DNA from: Acidobacteriota bacterium
GTDB taxonomy: Bacteria; Acidobacteriota; Terriglobia; Terriglobales; Acidobacteriaceae
Reading direction: 5' to 3'
DNA: 5,645 nt
NCBI GenBank assembly: GCA_021781255.1
Contig: JAJXXG010000115.1
Location: 1-5,645, forward strand
The notes under the pieces were generated by a model. The model did no database searches, was not told where the DNA came from, and was given only the letters and a program-made list of their open reading frames with translations. Within the stretch, counting starts at the first letter, position 1; every line of letters begins with the position of its first letter. The position numbers were made by a program, and so were the translations under genes. This document shows, piece after piece, positions 1 to 5,645 of this stretch.

Positions 1-595
1 GATTCTCCGGGAAGTCGATCTTGAGCGTCGCGCCGCGGAAGGTCTTGGTGTCCACGGTGTGCAGCAGCTTGACGGCCACCGTCACCTTGTCTCCGGGCTT
101 TGCATCTTCAAACAGCACCACGGGCTCAAGGTCATCGCCAAGGGCCACGCGGCGGCCGTTGAAGTAGAGGATCTGCGGCATCGGACCGTTGGCGCTGGCG
201 TGGAACTGGAACCAGATGCGCGCGCCCGTCAGGTCATATCCGCTGAGCGTCTGCGGTATCTGATAGGTCTGGCGGAACCAGACGGCATCGTTGGGCGCAT
301 GCTTGCCCATCATCATGGTCTGCCAGCCGCTCTCGTCCACATTCACGGCCTCGCCGTGGGCCAGATCGCCAACATGCATCTTCCATGTCCCATCGGGCAG
401 TTCATACAGCCCACTCAGCCGTTCCAGCACGGCACGGGACTCGGGTTGCAGATCGGCGGCAATTTTGGCCGCTTCCGCGGCGGATTGCGCTCGAACCGGG
501 CCGGCGGAGACAAGCATTCCGCAAACGCTTACAAAAATGGCAAGGGCAAATCCTGCGATCGGATTGCAGCGACTTGGTTTGGCAACAAAAAACAT
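1..595 (-). CDS. Exported glycoside hydrolase, probable GH38 alpha-mannosidase type (N-terminal 198 residues, 3' part outside window)
   Basis: Only the N-terminus is present; the frame stays open to base 1. Residues 1-36 look like a Sec signal peptide: a basic start (K6, R9), a hydrophobic core around 13-31 (GFALAIFVSVCGMLVSA) and a likely cleavage after VRA, before Q37. A helical stretch (about 39-63) follows, then a beta-rich domain (about 65-195) with the style of a GH2/GH38 sugar-binding jelly roll: GTWKMHVGD (69-77), a Trp-rich strand VWFRQTYQIP (105-114), GARIWFQF (124-131), LYFNGRRVA (143-151) and VTVAVKLLHTVD (171-182). I recall very similar N-termini in acidobacterial proteins annotated as alpha-mannosidase or GH38. 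The catalytic domain is outside the window, so the family is inferred and the substrate unknown. The ATG at 595 is preceded by GGAG about nine bases upstream. The gene lies 84 bases downstream of the SDR gene on the same strand, so co-transcription is likely. Confidence 0.62.
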   Translation of the reverse strand, partial: MFFVAKPSRCNPIAGFALAIFVSVCGMLVSAGPVRAQSAAEAAKIAADLQPESRAVLERLSGLYELPDGTWKMHVGDLAHGEAVNVDESGWQTMMMGKHAPNDAVWFRQTYQIPQTLSGYDLTGARIWFQFHASANGPMPQILYFNGRRVALGDDLEPVVLFEDAKPGDKVTVAVKLLHTVDTKTFRGATLKIDFPEN

Positions 596-679
596 GGTGA
601 TTCGCTCCCGGGAGCATCTTAAGCTATCGCCGCAGGGACGCGGCAGATTCCCACAGAAAACAGCGGCCTATTTTTCCAG

Positions 680-1471
680 CTACACCCAGCCGCCATCCAC
701 AATGTAGCTCTGGTTGGTGATGGCGCTGGAGTCGTCGGACGCGAGGAACAGAATCAGTCGCGCCACGTCTTCCGGCAGGATGTCGCGTTTGAGCGCCTGG
801 CTGGCCAGGATCTCCGCCTTGTACTCGGGCGTGTACCACAGTCGCTTCTGCCGCTCGGTGACGATGGCGCCGGGGAGCACGGCATTGACCCGGATGTTTG
901 CCGGCCCCAGTTCGTGCGCCATGGTGCGGGTTAGTCCCACGATGGCGGCCTTGGCGGTCACGTAAAGCGGCACCCCCGTGGAGGGAATCATCCACGAGAT
1001 CGAGCTCATATTAAGGATGGAGCCGCCGCCGGACGCCCGCATGGACGGCACTACAGCCTGAATCATGAAGAACTGAGGGCGCAGGTTGATGGCCATCGAG
1101 CGGTCCCAGTACTCCGGCGTGACCTCTTCCAGGGTGTGGCGCTGATCGTTGGCGGCATTGTTGACCAGCACATTTACCGAGCCGAGCGCTTTGATGGCCT
1201 GCTGTGCGCAGGCTTGCATGGCTTCCACGTTTGTTAAATCGCAGGGCAGGAACAGCGGGGCGGGACAGCCTTCCGCTGCAAGCGTGTCAACGAGGCGGCA
1301 GGCAGGCTCCTCCTGAATGTCGAGGAACGCGACGCGGGAACCCTGCCGGGCAAACTGGGCCACGATGGATTCTCCGATGCCGGTGGCGCCGCCTGTGACC
1401 AGCACGGCCCGGTCCTGCAGGCTGGGATAGCGGGCAAACTGCTGGCTGGACTGTGTTTTTGTTTCTTGCAT
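680..1471 (-). CDS. SDR family NAD(P)-dependent sugar dehydrogenase, D-xylose 1-dehydrogenase (XylB)-like
   Basis: A complete 263-residue classical short-chain dehydrogenase with a single Rossmann domain, presumably cytoplasmic. Visible motifs are the nucleotide-binding TGGATGIG (26-33), FLDI with the acidic D51 at the end of beta-2 (favouring NAD over NADP), CDL (77-79), NNAAN (104-108), the structural Asn N129, and the catalytic triad S157, Y170, K174 (YVTAK). The C-terminus LFLASDDSSAITNQSYIVDGGW is typical. The sequence resembles Caulobacter crescentus XylB along its length from memory: YPSL start, FARQG, NDxRH after the NNA motif, YW, SISW, ELGP, IRV, RQ...WYTPE and LFLASDD. XylB oxidises D-xylose to xylonolactone in the Weimberg pathway. 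A different aldose (arabinose, fucose, galactose) is equally possible, since SDR substrate cannot be read from sequence alone. The start at 1471 fits the family length and has a GGAAG site five bases upstream. It is the first gene of a leftward pair with the glycoside hydrolase gene. Confidence 0.88.
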   Translation of the reverse strand: MQETKTQSSQQFARYPSLQDRAVLVTGGATGIGESIVAQFARQGSRVAFLDIQEEPACRLVDTLAAEGCPAPLFLPCDLTNVEAMQACAQQAIKALGSVNVLVNNAANDQRHTLEEVTPEYWDRSMAINLRPQFFMIQAVVPSMRASGGGSILNMSSISWMIPSTGVPLYVTAKAAIVGLTRTMAHELGPANIRVNAVLPGAIVTERQKRLWYTPEYKAEILASQALKRDILPEDVARLILFLASDDSSAITNQSYIVDGGWV

Positions 1472-1476
1472 ACAAT

Positions 1477-1481
1477 CTTCC
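1477..1481 (-). promoter_or_regulatory. Ribosome binding site of the SDR gene
   Basis: On the minus strand GGAAG lies five bases before the ATG at 1471. It supports this start; the nearby upstream ATG on this strand (in GCCATTC context) is out of frame. Confidence 0.5.
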
Positions 1482-1507
1482 GGTGAATGGCATGGAAGGC
1501 CGTTCCA

Positions 1508-1513
1508 AGTATA
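1508..1513 (-). promoter_or_regulatory. Candidate -10 element for the SDR gene
   Basis: On the minus strand TATACT matches the sigma-70 -10 consensus at five of six positions. It would start transcription about 30 bases before the ATG. No good -35 hexamer lies at the usual distance, so it would need an activator or be a weak promoter. This is a sequence-match inference only. Confidence 0.3.
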
Positions 1514-1567
1514 TTGCGCGCGGGCAAGGATGAGCGCGGGCGCAGGGCAAGACGGGAGGCGGCGCTG

Positions 1568-1579
1568 ATTTCACGAAAT
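1568..1579. repeat. Perfect inverted repeat ATTTC-AC-GAAAT
   Basis: Twelve bases with 5-base arms and a 2-base centre, AT-rich within GC-rich surroundings. It abuts a second palindrome (1580-1592). The size and symmetry fit a dimeric helix-turn-helix operator; the regulator is unknown. Confidence 0.5.
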
Positions 1580-1592
1580 GAGACAGCGTCTC
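1580..1592. repeat. Perfect inverted repeat GAGAC-AGC-GTCTC
   Basis: Thirteen bases with 5-base arms and a 3-base centre, immediately next to the palindrome at 1568-1579. It could be a second operator half of a composite site or a small hairpin; there is no T-tract, so it is not a terminator. Confidence 0.5.
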
Positions 1593-1629
1593 CCAATGAA
1601 AGAGCATACTGAGATGGAGGCCGATTTTG

Positions 1630-1656
1630 CGGGGAAACTTCCCCTGGAGTTCCCCG
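1630..1656. repeat. GGGGAA/TTCCCC palindrome with an extra half-site
   Basis: GGGGAA (1631-1636) and TTCCCC (1639-1644) form a perfect inverted repeat with a 2-base centre. A second TTCCCCG (1650-1656) is a direct repeat 11 bases on, about one helical turn, and also pairs with CGGGGAA at 1630-1636. One left half-site with two alternative right half-sites suggests cooperative protein binding on one DNA face, or two mutually exclusive RNA hairpins. Confidence 0.5.
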
Positions 1657-1704
1657 TTGTCTGCTTTGGCCATTAGACTTACTGGGGCGAAAGTTGGAAG
1701 TCTG

Positions 1705-1724
1705 CGGTCGAGCGGAATCGACCG
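1705..1724. repeat. Perfect inverted repeat CGGTCGA-N6-TCGACCG
   Basis: Twenty bases with 7-base perfect arms and a 6-base centre (GCGGAA). It lies 214 bases before the rightward oxidoreductase start and 234 bases before the SDR start. The layout fits a dimeric regulator's operator; as RNA it would form a 7-base-pair hairpin. It is not followed by a T-tract. Confidence 0.55.
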
Positions 1725-1925
1725 GTGATGGAGTTGTCCTTGGACTTGCAGGCGCGCTGATGATGCGGCGTGCAATGGCAGCGAACGCCACCTGCCACGG
1801 ACAGAAAGTTTTTTTGAGGATTGCATTCGCTGCTCGTTGCCGTGCGCGGGCTCAGGCGTGAGGTTTGCTCGGGCCCGAACGGCGCAGCGGATAGCGCGAC
1901 ATTTGTAAGAGAGAAGGAAAGGCAC

Positions 1926-1933
1926 AGAGGGGG
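1926..1933 (+). promoter_or_regulatory. Ribosome binding site of the pyruvate:ferredoxin oxidoreductase-like gene
   Basis: AGAGGGGG ends four bases before the ATG at 1938; its GAGG core is seven bases from the start codon, within the normal range. A second purine-rich stretch (AAGGAAAGG, 1914-1922) is too distant to serve this ATG. No other plausible start codon lies in frame close upstream. Confidence 0.65.
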
Positions 1934-1937
1934 TTTT

Positions 1938-4900
1938 ATGACCACAGCTGCTCGTTATCCCGGCATCCGGGTTACCGCAAACGGAAATCAGCTTGTCTCG
2001 TACCACACGGAGACGCGCATTGCCGATGCCGGCGTTTTTTATCCCATTACTCCCTCAACGGAGGGTGGCGAGCTCTTCCAGCAGGCCTATGCCGAAGGAC
2101 ATCTGAACGTATTCGGACACAACACCATCGCCATTGAGACGGAAGGCGAGCACGCAGCCCAGGGTGGCGCCATTGCGCACTCCGTGTGCGGCAAGCGCGT
2201 GGTCAACTTCACTTCGGGCCAGGGTGTGGTGTACGGCGTTGAGCAGGATTATCATGCGCCCGGCAAGGGCTCCACGATGATTCTGGAAGTGGGCGCGCGC
2301 GCGCTGACCAAGCATGCGCTGAACGTGCACTGCGGCCATGACGATATTTATGGCGCGCTGGATACCGGGTGGATCATGGTGTTCGGCAAGGATGCGCAGC
2401 AGGCCGCGGACCAGTCGTTGATTCTGCGCCGCGTGACGGAGCTGAGCCTGACCCCGGGCATGAACATCATGGACGGCTTCCTGACCAGCCACCTGGAGCG
2501 GACCTTCTACAAGCATGAGTCGGAGCTGATCCGCGAATACCTGGGCGCGCCGGAAGACATCATCGAGTGTCCCACGGAGGCGCAGCGGGTGCTGTTCGGG
2601 CCGACGCGCCGTCGCGTGCCCAAGATGATTGACCTGACCAACCCCATGCTTCTGGGGCCGGTGCAGAATCAGGAACACTACATGCAGGGCGTGATTGCGC
2701 GGCGCAATAACTTTGCCGAGCCCATCCTGAAGTTCCTGGAAGATGCCTACGAGAAGTTTGGTGAGCTGACGGGCCGTTACTACGGGCTGGTGAGCCAGTA
2801 CAAGACGGAAGATGCCGAGACGGTCTTTGTTTCGCTCGGTTCGGCCGCGGAGAACATTGAGGCGGCGGTGGACTACCTGCGCGCGACGCGCGGCGCAAAG
2901 GTGGGCTCCATCCACGTGAACGTGATTCGTCCTTTCCCCGAGGCTGCGATTGTGGCCGCACTGAAGGGCAAGAAGAACGTCATTATCCTGGAGCGCACGG
3001 ACGAGCCGATGGCCGGCGACAACCCGCTGGGCCGCGACATCCGCACCGCGCTTTCCAAGGCCGTGCAGTATGAGGGACATCCGGCGACCGAGGGCCTGCC
3101 GGCAATCTCGCCGAGCGAACTGCCGAAGATCTTCAACGGCAGCTACGGTCTGGGCTCGCGCGACTTCCGCCCGGAGCACATTCTTGGAGCGTTTGAATAT
3201 GCCACGGCGGGTCGTGCGCGCAAGGACGGCAAGACCGCGGCGGAAGGCACCAACTTCTTTGTGCTCGGTGTGGACCATCCGTACAGCGTAATTGCGGACG
3301 AGACGCCGTCGCTGCTGCCGGACGGCGCAGTGGCCGTGCGCTTCCACTCCATCGGCGGATGGGGCGCAATCACGACCGGCAAGAACCTGGGCGCCATCAT
3401 CGGCGACCTGAATGATCTGCTGTATGAGCGCGACAAGCTGGTGGATGAGAAGGGCAACCCCAAAGAGATCATTCACGTCAGCGCGAATCCGAAGTACGGT
3501 TCTGAAAAGAAGGGTGCGCCGACCAGCTACTTTATGGTGGCGGCCAAGGATCGCATTCGCGTGAACTGCGATCTGCGCCATGTAACGGTGGTGCTGTGCT
3601 GCGATCCCAAGGCCTTTACGCATACCAACCCGTTGGATGGCATGCAGGAGGGCGGCTGCCTGGTGTGGGAGTCCGATGAGGAAGGCGAGCAGGCGTGGGA
3701 GCGGCTGCCGCTGTGGGCGCGCCAGCAAATCATCGAGAAGAAGATTCGCGTGTTCACGCTGCCCGGCTTTGACATTGCGCGCAAGGCCACGGACCGCGCC
3801 GACCTTCAGCTCCGCATGCAGGGCAATGCCTTCCTGGGTGCCTTCTTCGCGGTCAGCGCGCTGCTGCAGGAGTTCGGCATTACGCAGGAGCAGTATCGCG
3901 AGGTTGTGTACAAGCAGTACGTGAAGAAGTTCGGCAAATTCGGCGATGCCGTGGTGCAGTCGAACATGGAAGTGATGCTGCAGGGCTTTGATCGTGTGAA
4001 GGAGATTAAGATTGGCGAGCTTAGCGCAGCCGATCGCTCCAGCCTGCGCGGCGCCGCGCTGATGCCGATTCTGGAACTGGCGGCGGCAGGCGGCTCGTGC
4101 GGCATCGGCTGCCGCTCCACACCTGAGCCGAAGGGCCAGGCAGGCCGTCCGCCGGTGTCGAGCATAGCCACGTTTGATGCGGAGTTCCGCTCCAGCTACG
4201 GCTACAATCAGCCTTCCACGCCGCTGTCGGCGATGGGCGTGATTGCGGCTGCCACGGGCGATACCGCCTCAAAGTACGTGGCGCGCCGCGAGACGCCGCT
4301 GTACATTCCGGAGAACTGCACGCAGTGCATGGAGTGCATCTCGGTTTGCCCGGATACGGCTCTGCCGAACTGCTCGCAGGATCTGAGCACGCTGCTCTCC
4401 ACGGCGATTTCCTACTACGTGGCGGACGCAGCCGAGCGCACCAGGATGCTGCGCGCATTGCCGGAGATCGAGAAGGCGACGCGTCAGCGCATGCTGGCCG
4501 AGATGAAGACCGGCACGCCGCTGCCGCAGATTCTGCGCGAGGTTGTCGACCAGGTGGACGGCTTCTCTGCGGAGTCCAAGACACAGTTCTTCAACATTAT
4601 TGAGAAGGTGCCGATGGCTTATCAGAAGGTCAACGCCATCTTCTCGTCACCGGAACGCAAGAACCCCGGCTCGGGCGGCATCTTCTCCATCTTCGTCAGC
4701 GATCTGTGCAAGGGTTGCGCGGCCTGCGTGACGGCGTGCGGCGATCACCAGGCGCTGAAGATGGTGCAGGAGACCGAAGAGATCAATGCCGAGCACGAGA
4801 CGGGCACGGCCTTCCTGAGCCTGCTGCCGGATACCTCGCAGAAGTATCTGGGCCTGTTCAACTCGGCGAATCCGGCGGACTCCAAGACGGCGACGCTGCG

Positions 4901-5645
4901 CAACATGCTGATGGTGCGCACGAACTACGATGCGCTGGTGTCTGGAGACGGCGCCTGCGCGGGCTGCGGCGAGAAGAGCGTGCTGCGCTCGATTGCCGCG
5001 GTGACCGAGGCGTACATGCGCCCCGTGTTCCACGCCAAGAGCGACCGCCTTGTAGCCAAGGCGAGCGATCTGGAGAAGAATGGCGCGGCGCGGCTTTCGG
5101 CGCTGAAGGAGAAGAACCCCGCCGAGTATGCACTGCTGCGGCAGGCGATTGCACACCTGGTGCTTGGCCTGGGCGGCGAGAGCGAGAAGGACACGAAGGC
5201 GCGCATTGCGGCGTATGAAGCGCAGCACGGCGTCATTACCGATGCGCAGCTGGTGGAGGCGATCGCAGCTGTGCTGCTGACGGAAGCCTTCAACCACAAG
5301 AGCCTGCAGCCCATCAATGGCCGCCTGGCCAACGGCATGAGCGTGATGGCCATGGCGGCGCACACCGGATGCAATACGGTGTATGGCTCCACTTCGCCGA
5401 ACAATCCGCATCCCTATCCGTGGATGAACTCGCTGTTCCAGGACGGCATTACGGTGGGTTGGCTGATGGGCGAGAGCTTCATCGTGGATCATGCGCGGCG
5501 TTCGGTTCTGCCGGAGCGGCTGGCGGACATCCTGCTGACGCGCGATTCGGGTCTCTCGGATCGCGAGTACTATGAGTTCTCGCACTTTACGGATGCGCTA
5601 ATGACGGACCAGGAGATCATCGAACTGCCCAAGGTGTGGGTGGTC
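1938..5645 (+). CDS. Pyruvate:ferredoxin (flavodoxin) oxidoreductase-like 2-oxoacid oxidoreductase, single-chain NifJ/PFOR type, enlarged (N-terminal 1236 residues)
   Basis: This cytoplasmic enzyme family converts pyruvate plus CoA to acetyl-CoA and CO2, passing two electrons through 4Fe-4S clusters to ferredoxin or flavodoxin. Visible domains are: alpha/PYR (about 10-260) with YPITP (35-39); a transketolase-C-like domain (about 260-395) with VIRPFP (329-334); gamma domain (about 437-695) with GGWGAITTGK (473-482); ferredoxin domain with CTQCMECISVCP (794-805) and CKGCAACVTACG (924-935); thiamine-diphosphate domain starting at CAGCGE (1007-1012), then GC (C1145) and NSLF. Thr38, Glu71 and Arg121 sit at the positions of Thr31, Glu64 and Arg114 of Desulfovibrio africanus PFOR (thiamine and pyruvate contacts), a constant offset of 7, which supports pyruvate-type chemistry. 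C1007, C1010 and C1145 match three of four proximal-cluster ligands. The reading frame is still open at the last base; the GDG motif and fourth cysteine lie beyond. Large insertions make it a divergent long form; another 2-oxoacid substrate is possible. Confidence 0.9.
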   Translation, partial: MTTAARYPGIRVTANGNQLVSYHTETRIADAGVFYPITPSTEGGELFQQAYAEGHLNVFGHNTIAIETEGEHAAQGGAIAHSVCGKRVVNFTSGQGVVYGVEQDYHAPGKGSTMILEVGARALTKHALNVHCGHDDIYGALDTGWIMVFGKDAQQAADQSLILRRVTELSLTPGMNIMDGFLTSHLERTFYKHESELIREYLGAPEDIIECPTEAQRVLFGPTRRRVPKMIDLTNPMLLGPVQNQEHYMQGVIARRNNFAEPILKFLEDAYEKFGELTGRYYGLVSQYKTEDAETVFVSLGSAAENIEAAVDYLRATRGAKVGSIHVNVIRPFPEAAIVAALKGKKNVIILERTDEPMAGDNPLGRDIRTALSKAVQYEGHPATEGLPAISPSELPKIFNGSYGLGSRDFRPEHILGAFEYATAGRARKDGKTAAEGTNFFVLGVDHPYSVIADETPSLLPDGAVAVRFHSIGGWGAITTGKNLGAIIGDLNDLLYERDKLVDEKGNPKEIIHVSANPKYGSEKKGAPTSYFMVAAKDRIRVNCDLRHVTVVLCCDPKAFTHTNPLDGMQEGGCLVWESDEEGEQAWERLPLWARQQIIEKKIRVFTLPGFDIARKATDRADLQLRMQGNAFLGAFFAVSALLQEFGITQEQYREVVYKQYVKKFGKFGDAVVQSNMEVMLQGFDRVKEIKIGELSAADRSSLRGAALMPILELAAAGGSCGIGCRSTPEPKGQAGRPPVSSIATFDAEFRSSYGYNQPSTPLSAMGVIAAATGDTASKYVARRETPLYIPENCTQCMECISVCPDTALPNCSQDLSTLLSTAISYYVADAAERTRMLRALPEIEKATRQRMLAEMKTGTPLPQILREVVDQVDGFSAESKTQFFNIIEKVPMAYQKVNAIFSSPERKNPGSGGIFSIFVSDLCKGCAACVTACGDHQALKMVQETEEINAEHETGTAFLSLLPDTSQKYLGLFNSANPADSKTATLRNMLMVRTNYDALVSGDGACAGCGEKSVLRSIAAVTEAYMRPVFHAKSDRLVAKASDLEKNGAARLSALKEKNPAEYALLRQAIAHLVLGLGGESEKDTKARIAAYEAQHGVITDAQLVEAIAAVLLTEAFNHKSLQPINGRLANGMSVMAMAAHTGCNTVYGSTSPNNPHPYPWMNSLFQDGITVGWLMGESFIVDHARRSVLPERLADILLTRDSGLSDREYYEFSHFTDALMTDQEIIELPKVWVV

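Larger units (their letters stand above)
1568..1596 (-). promoter_or_regulatory. Alternative candidate promoter for the SDR gene
   Basis: On the minus strand TTGGGA (1591-1596) and TGAAAT (1568-1573) are separated by exactly 17 bases; each matches consensus at four of six positions. The interest is that two back-to-back palindromes (1568-1592) coincide with it, as expected if they were operators. Matches this weak are common by chance. Confidence 0.25.
1472..1937. other. Divergent intergenic control region, no gene seen
   Basis: These 466 bases separate the start codons of the leftward SDR gene and the rightward oxidoreductase gene, so both genes' promoters should lie here. Reading frames crossing it on the minus strand run on into neighbouring genes in the wrong frame, have no convincing family resemblance and appear to be GC-rich shadow frames. 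The region contains four perfect inverted repeats (listed separately), a run of seven T at 1809-1815, the eight-base palindrome CGGGCCCG near 1870-1877, and a small CTCA-GGCG-TGAG hairpin near 1851-1862. I found no convincing sigma-70 promoter for the rightward gene and no recognisable riboswitch. Confidence 0.7.

Noticed and set aside
629..644. Five-base-pair GCCGC/GCGGC hairpin between the SDR and glycoside hydrolase genes as a terminator
   Set aside because: The stem is short and no T-tract follows on the minus strand, so read-through into the hydrolase gene is more likely.
59..707. Plus-strand frames (59-622, 291-707, 385-600) opposite the glycoside hydrolase gene
   Set aside because: The minus-strand frame has a good signal peptide, a beta-sandwich pattern and a ribosome site, so these are shadows.
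1776..1815. TGGCAG/CTGCCA hairpin followed by seven T as a terminator or attenuator before the oxidoreductase gene
   Set aside because: The T-run starts 11 bases after a weak 6-base stem with a 10-base loop, too far for an intrinsic terminator. No upstream promoter or leader peptide supports attenuation.
1865..1893. TTGCTC-N17-CGGATA as the promoter of the oxidoreductase gene
   Set aside because: The -35 match is partial and the -10 match is poor; not better than chance in this region.
1287..2006. Minus-strand frames (1287-2006, 1234-1791, 1679-1945) that cover the intergenic region
   Set aside because: They overlap the SDR gene in a wrong frame or the start of the oxidoreductase gene antisense. 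They have low-complexity Pro/Arg/Ser composition and no domain resemblance.
2055..3728. A 557-codon open frame on the minus strand opposite the oxidoreductase gene
   Set aside because: It lies wholly antisense to a gene with clear catalytic motifs. Its composition (very rich in Arg, His, Ala, Leu, Val) is typical of the mirrored frame of a GC-rich gene, and it shows no family motif.
4647..5585. A 312-codon open frame on the minus strand
   Set aside because: It is antisense to the ferredoxin and thiamine domains of the oxidoreductase gene, rich in Arg, His and Gln, and has no recognisable motif.
1..5645. Mobile elements, CRISPR repeats, tRNA or rRNA genes, defence or toxin-antitoxin genes
   Set aside because: None seen on either strand: no transposase or integrase motifs, no regularly spaced repeats, and no tRNA-like cloverleaf noticed by eye.

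Overview
The window is a GC-rich bacterial chromosomal segment with three protein genes in a divergent arrangement; the two outer genes run off the ends. The gene content, the protein style and an N-terminal segment that resembles acidobacterial alpha-mannosidases point to Acidobacteriota, probably Acidobacteriaceae/Terriglobia. This placement is an inference from remembered family resemblance. Nothing taxonomically decisive, such as an rRNA gene, is present.

Left part (1-1471, minus strand): two genes read leftwards, probably as one unit. The first transcribed is a complete short-chain dehydrogenase/reductase (680-1471). It closely resembles the NAD-dependent D-xylose 1-dehydrogenase family (Caulobacter XylB type). 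After an 84-base gap comes the 5' part (1-595) of an exported protein with a galactose-binding-like beta-sandwich, most likely a family 38 alpha-mannosidase-type glycoside hydrolase. Together they suggest glycan or sugar catabolism: an exported hydrolase plus a cytoplasmic sugar oxidation step.

Middle (1472-1937): a 466-base divergent intergenic region with no convincing gene. It holds an unusual set of perfect inverted repeats (1568-1579, 1580-1592, 1630-1644 with a further half-site to 1656, and 1705-1724). There are weak candidate promoters for the leftward unit and a clear ribosome binding site for the rightward gene.

Right part (1938-5645, plus strand): the first 1236 codons of a single-chain pyruvate:ferredoxin/flavodoxin oxidoreductase-like enzyme (PFOR/NifJ superfamily). 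The thiamine- and pyruvate-contacting positions of the alpha domain, the gamma domain, two 4Fe-4S ferredoxin motifs and the start of the thiamine-diphosphate domain are all recognisable. The protein is considerably longer than classical NifJ because of insertions near the gamma/ferredoxin junction, between the two ferredoxin motifs, and between cysteine ligands of the proximal cluster. The window ends in frame before the GDG Mg/thiamine motif and the fourth proximal-cluster cysteine.

The most distinctive items are this enlarged PFOR architecture and the palindrome-rich divergent control region. I see no mobile element, CRISPR array, tRNA, rRNA or defence system.
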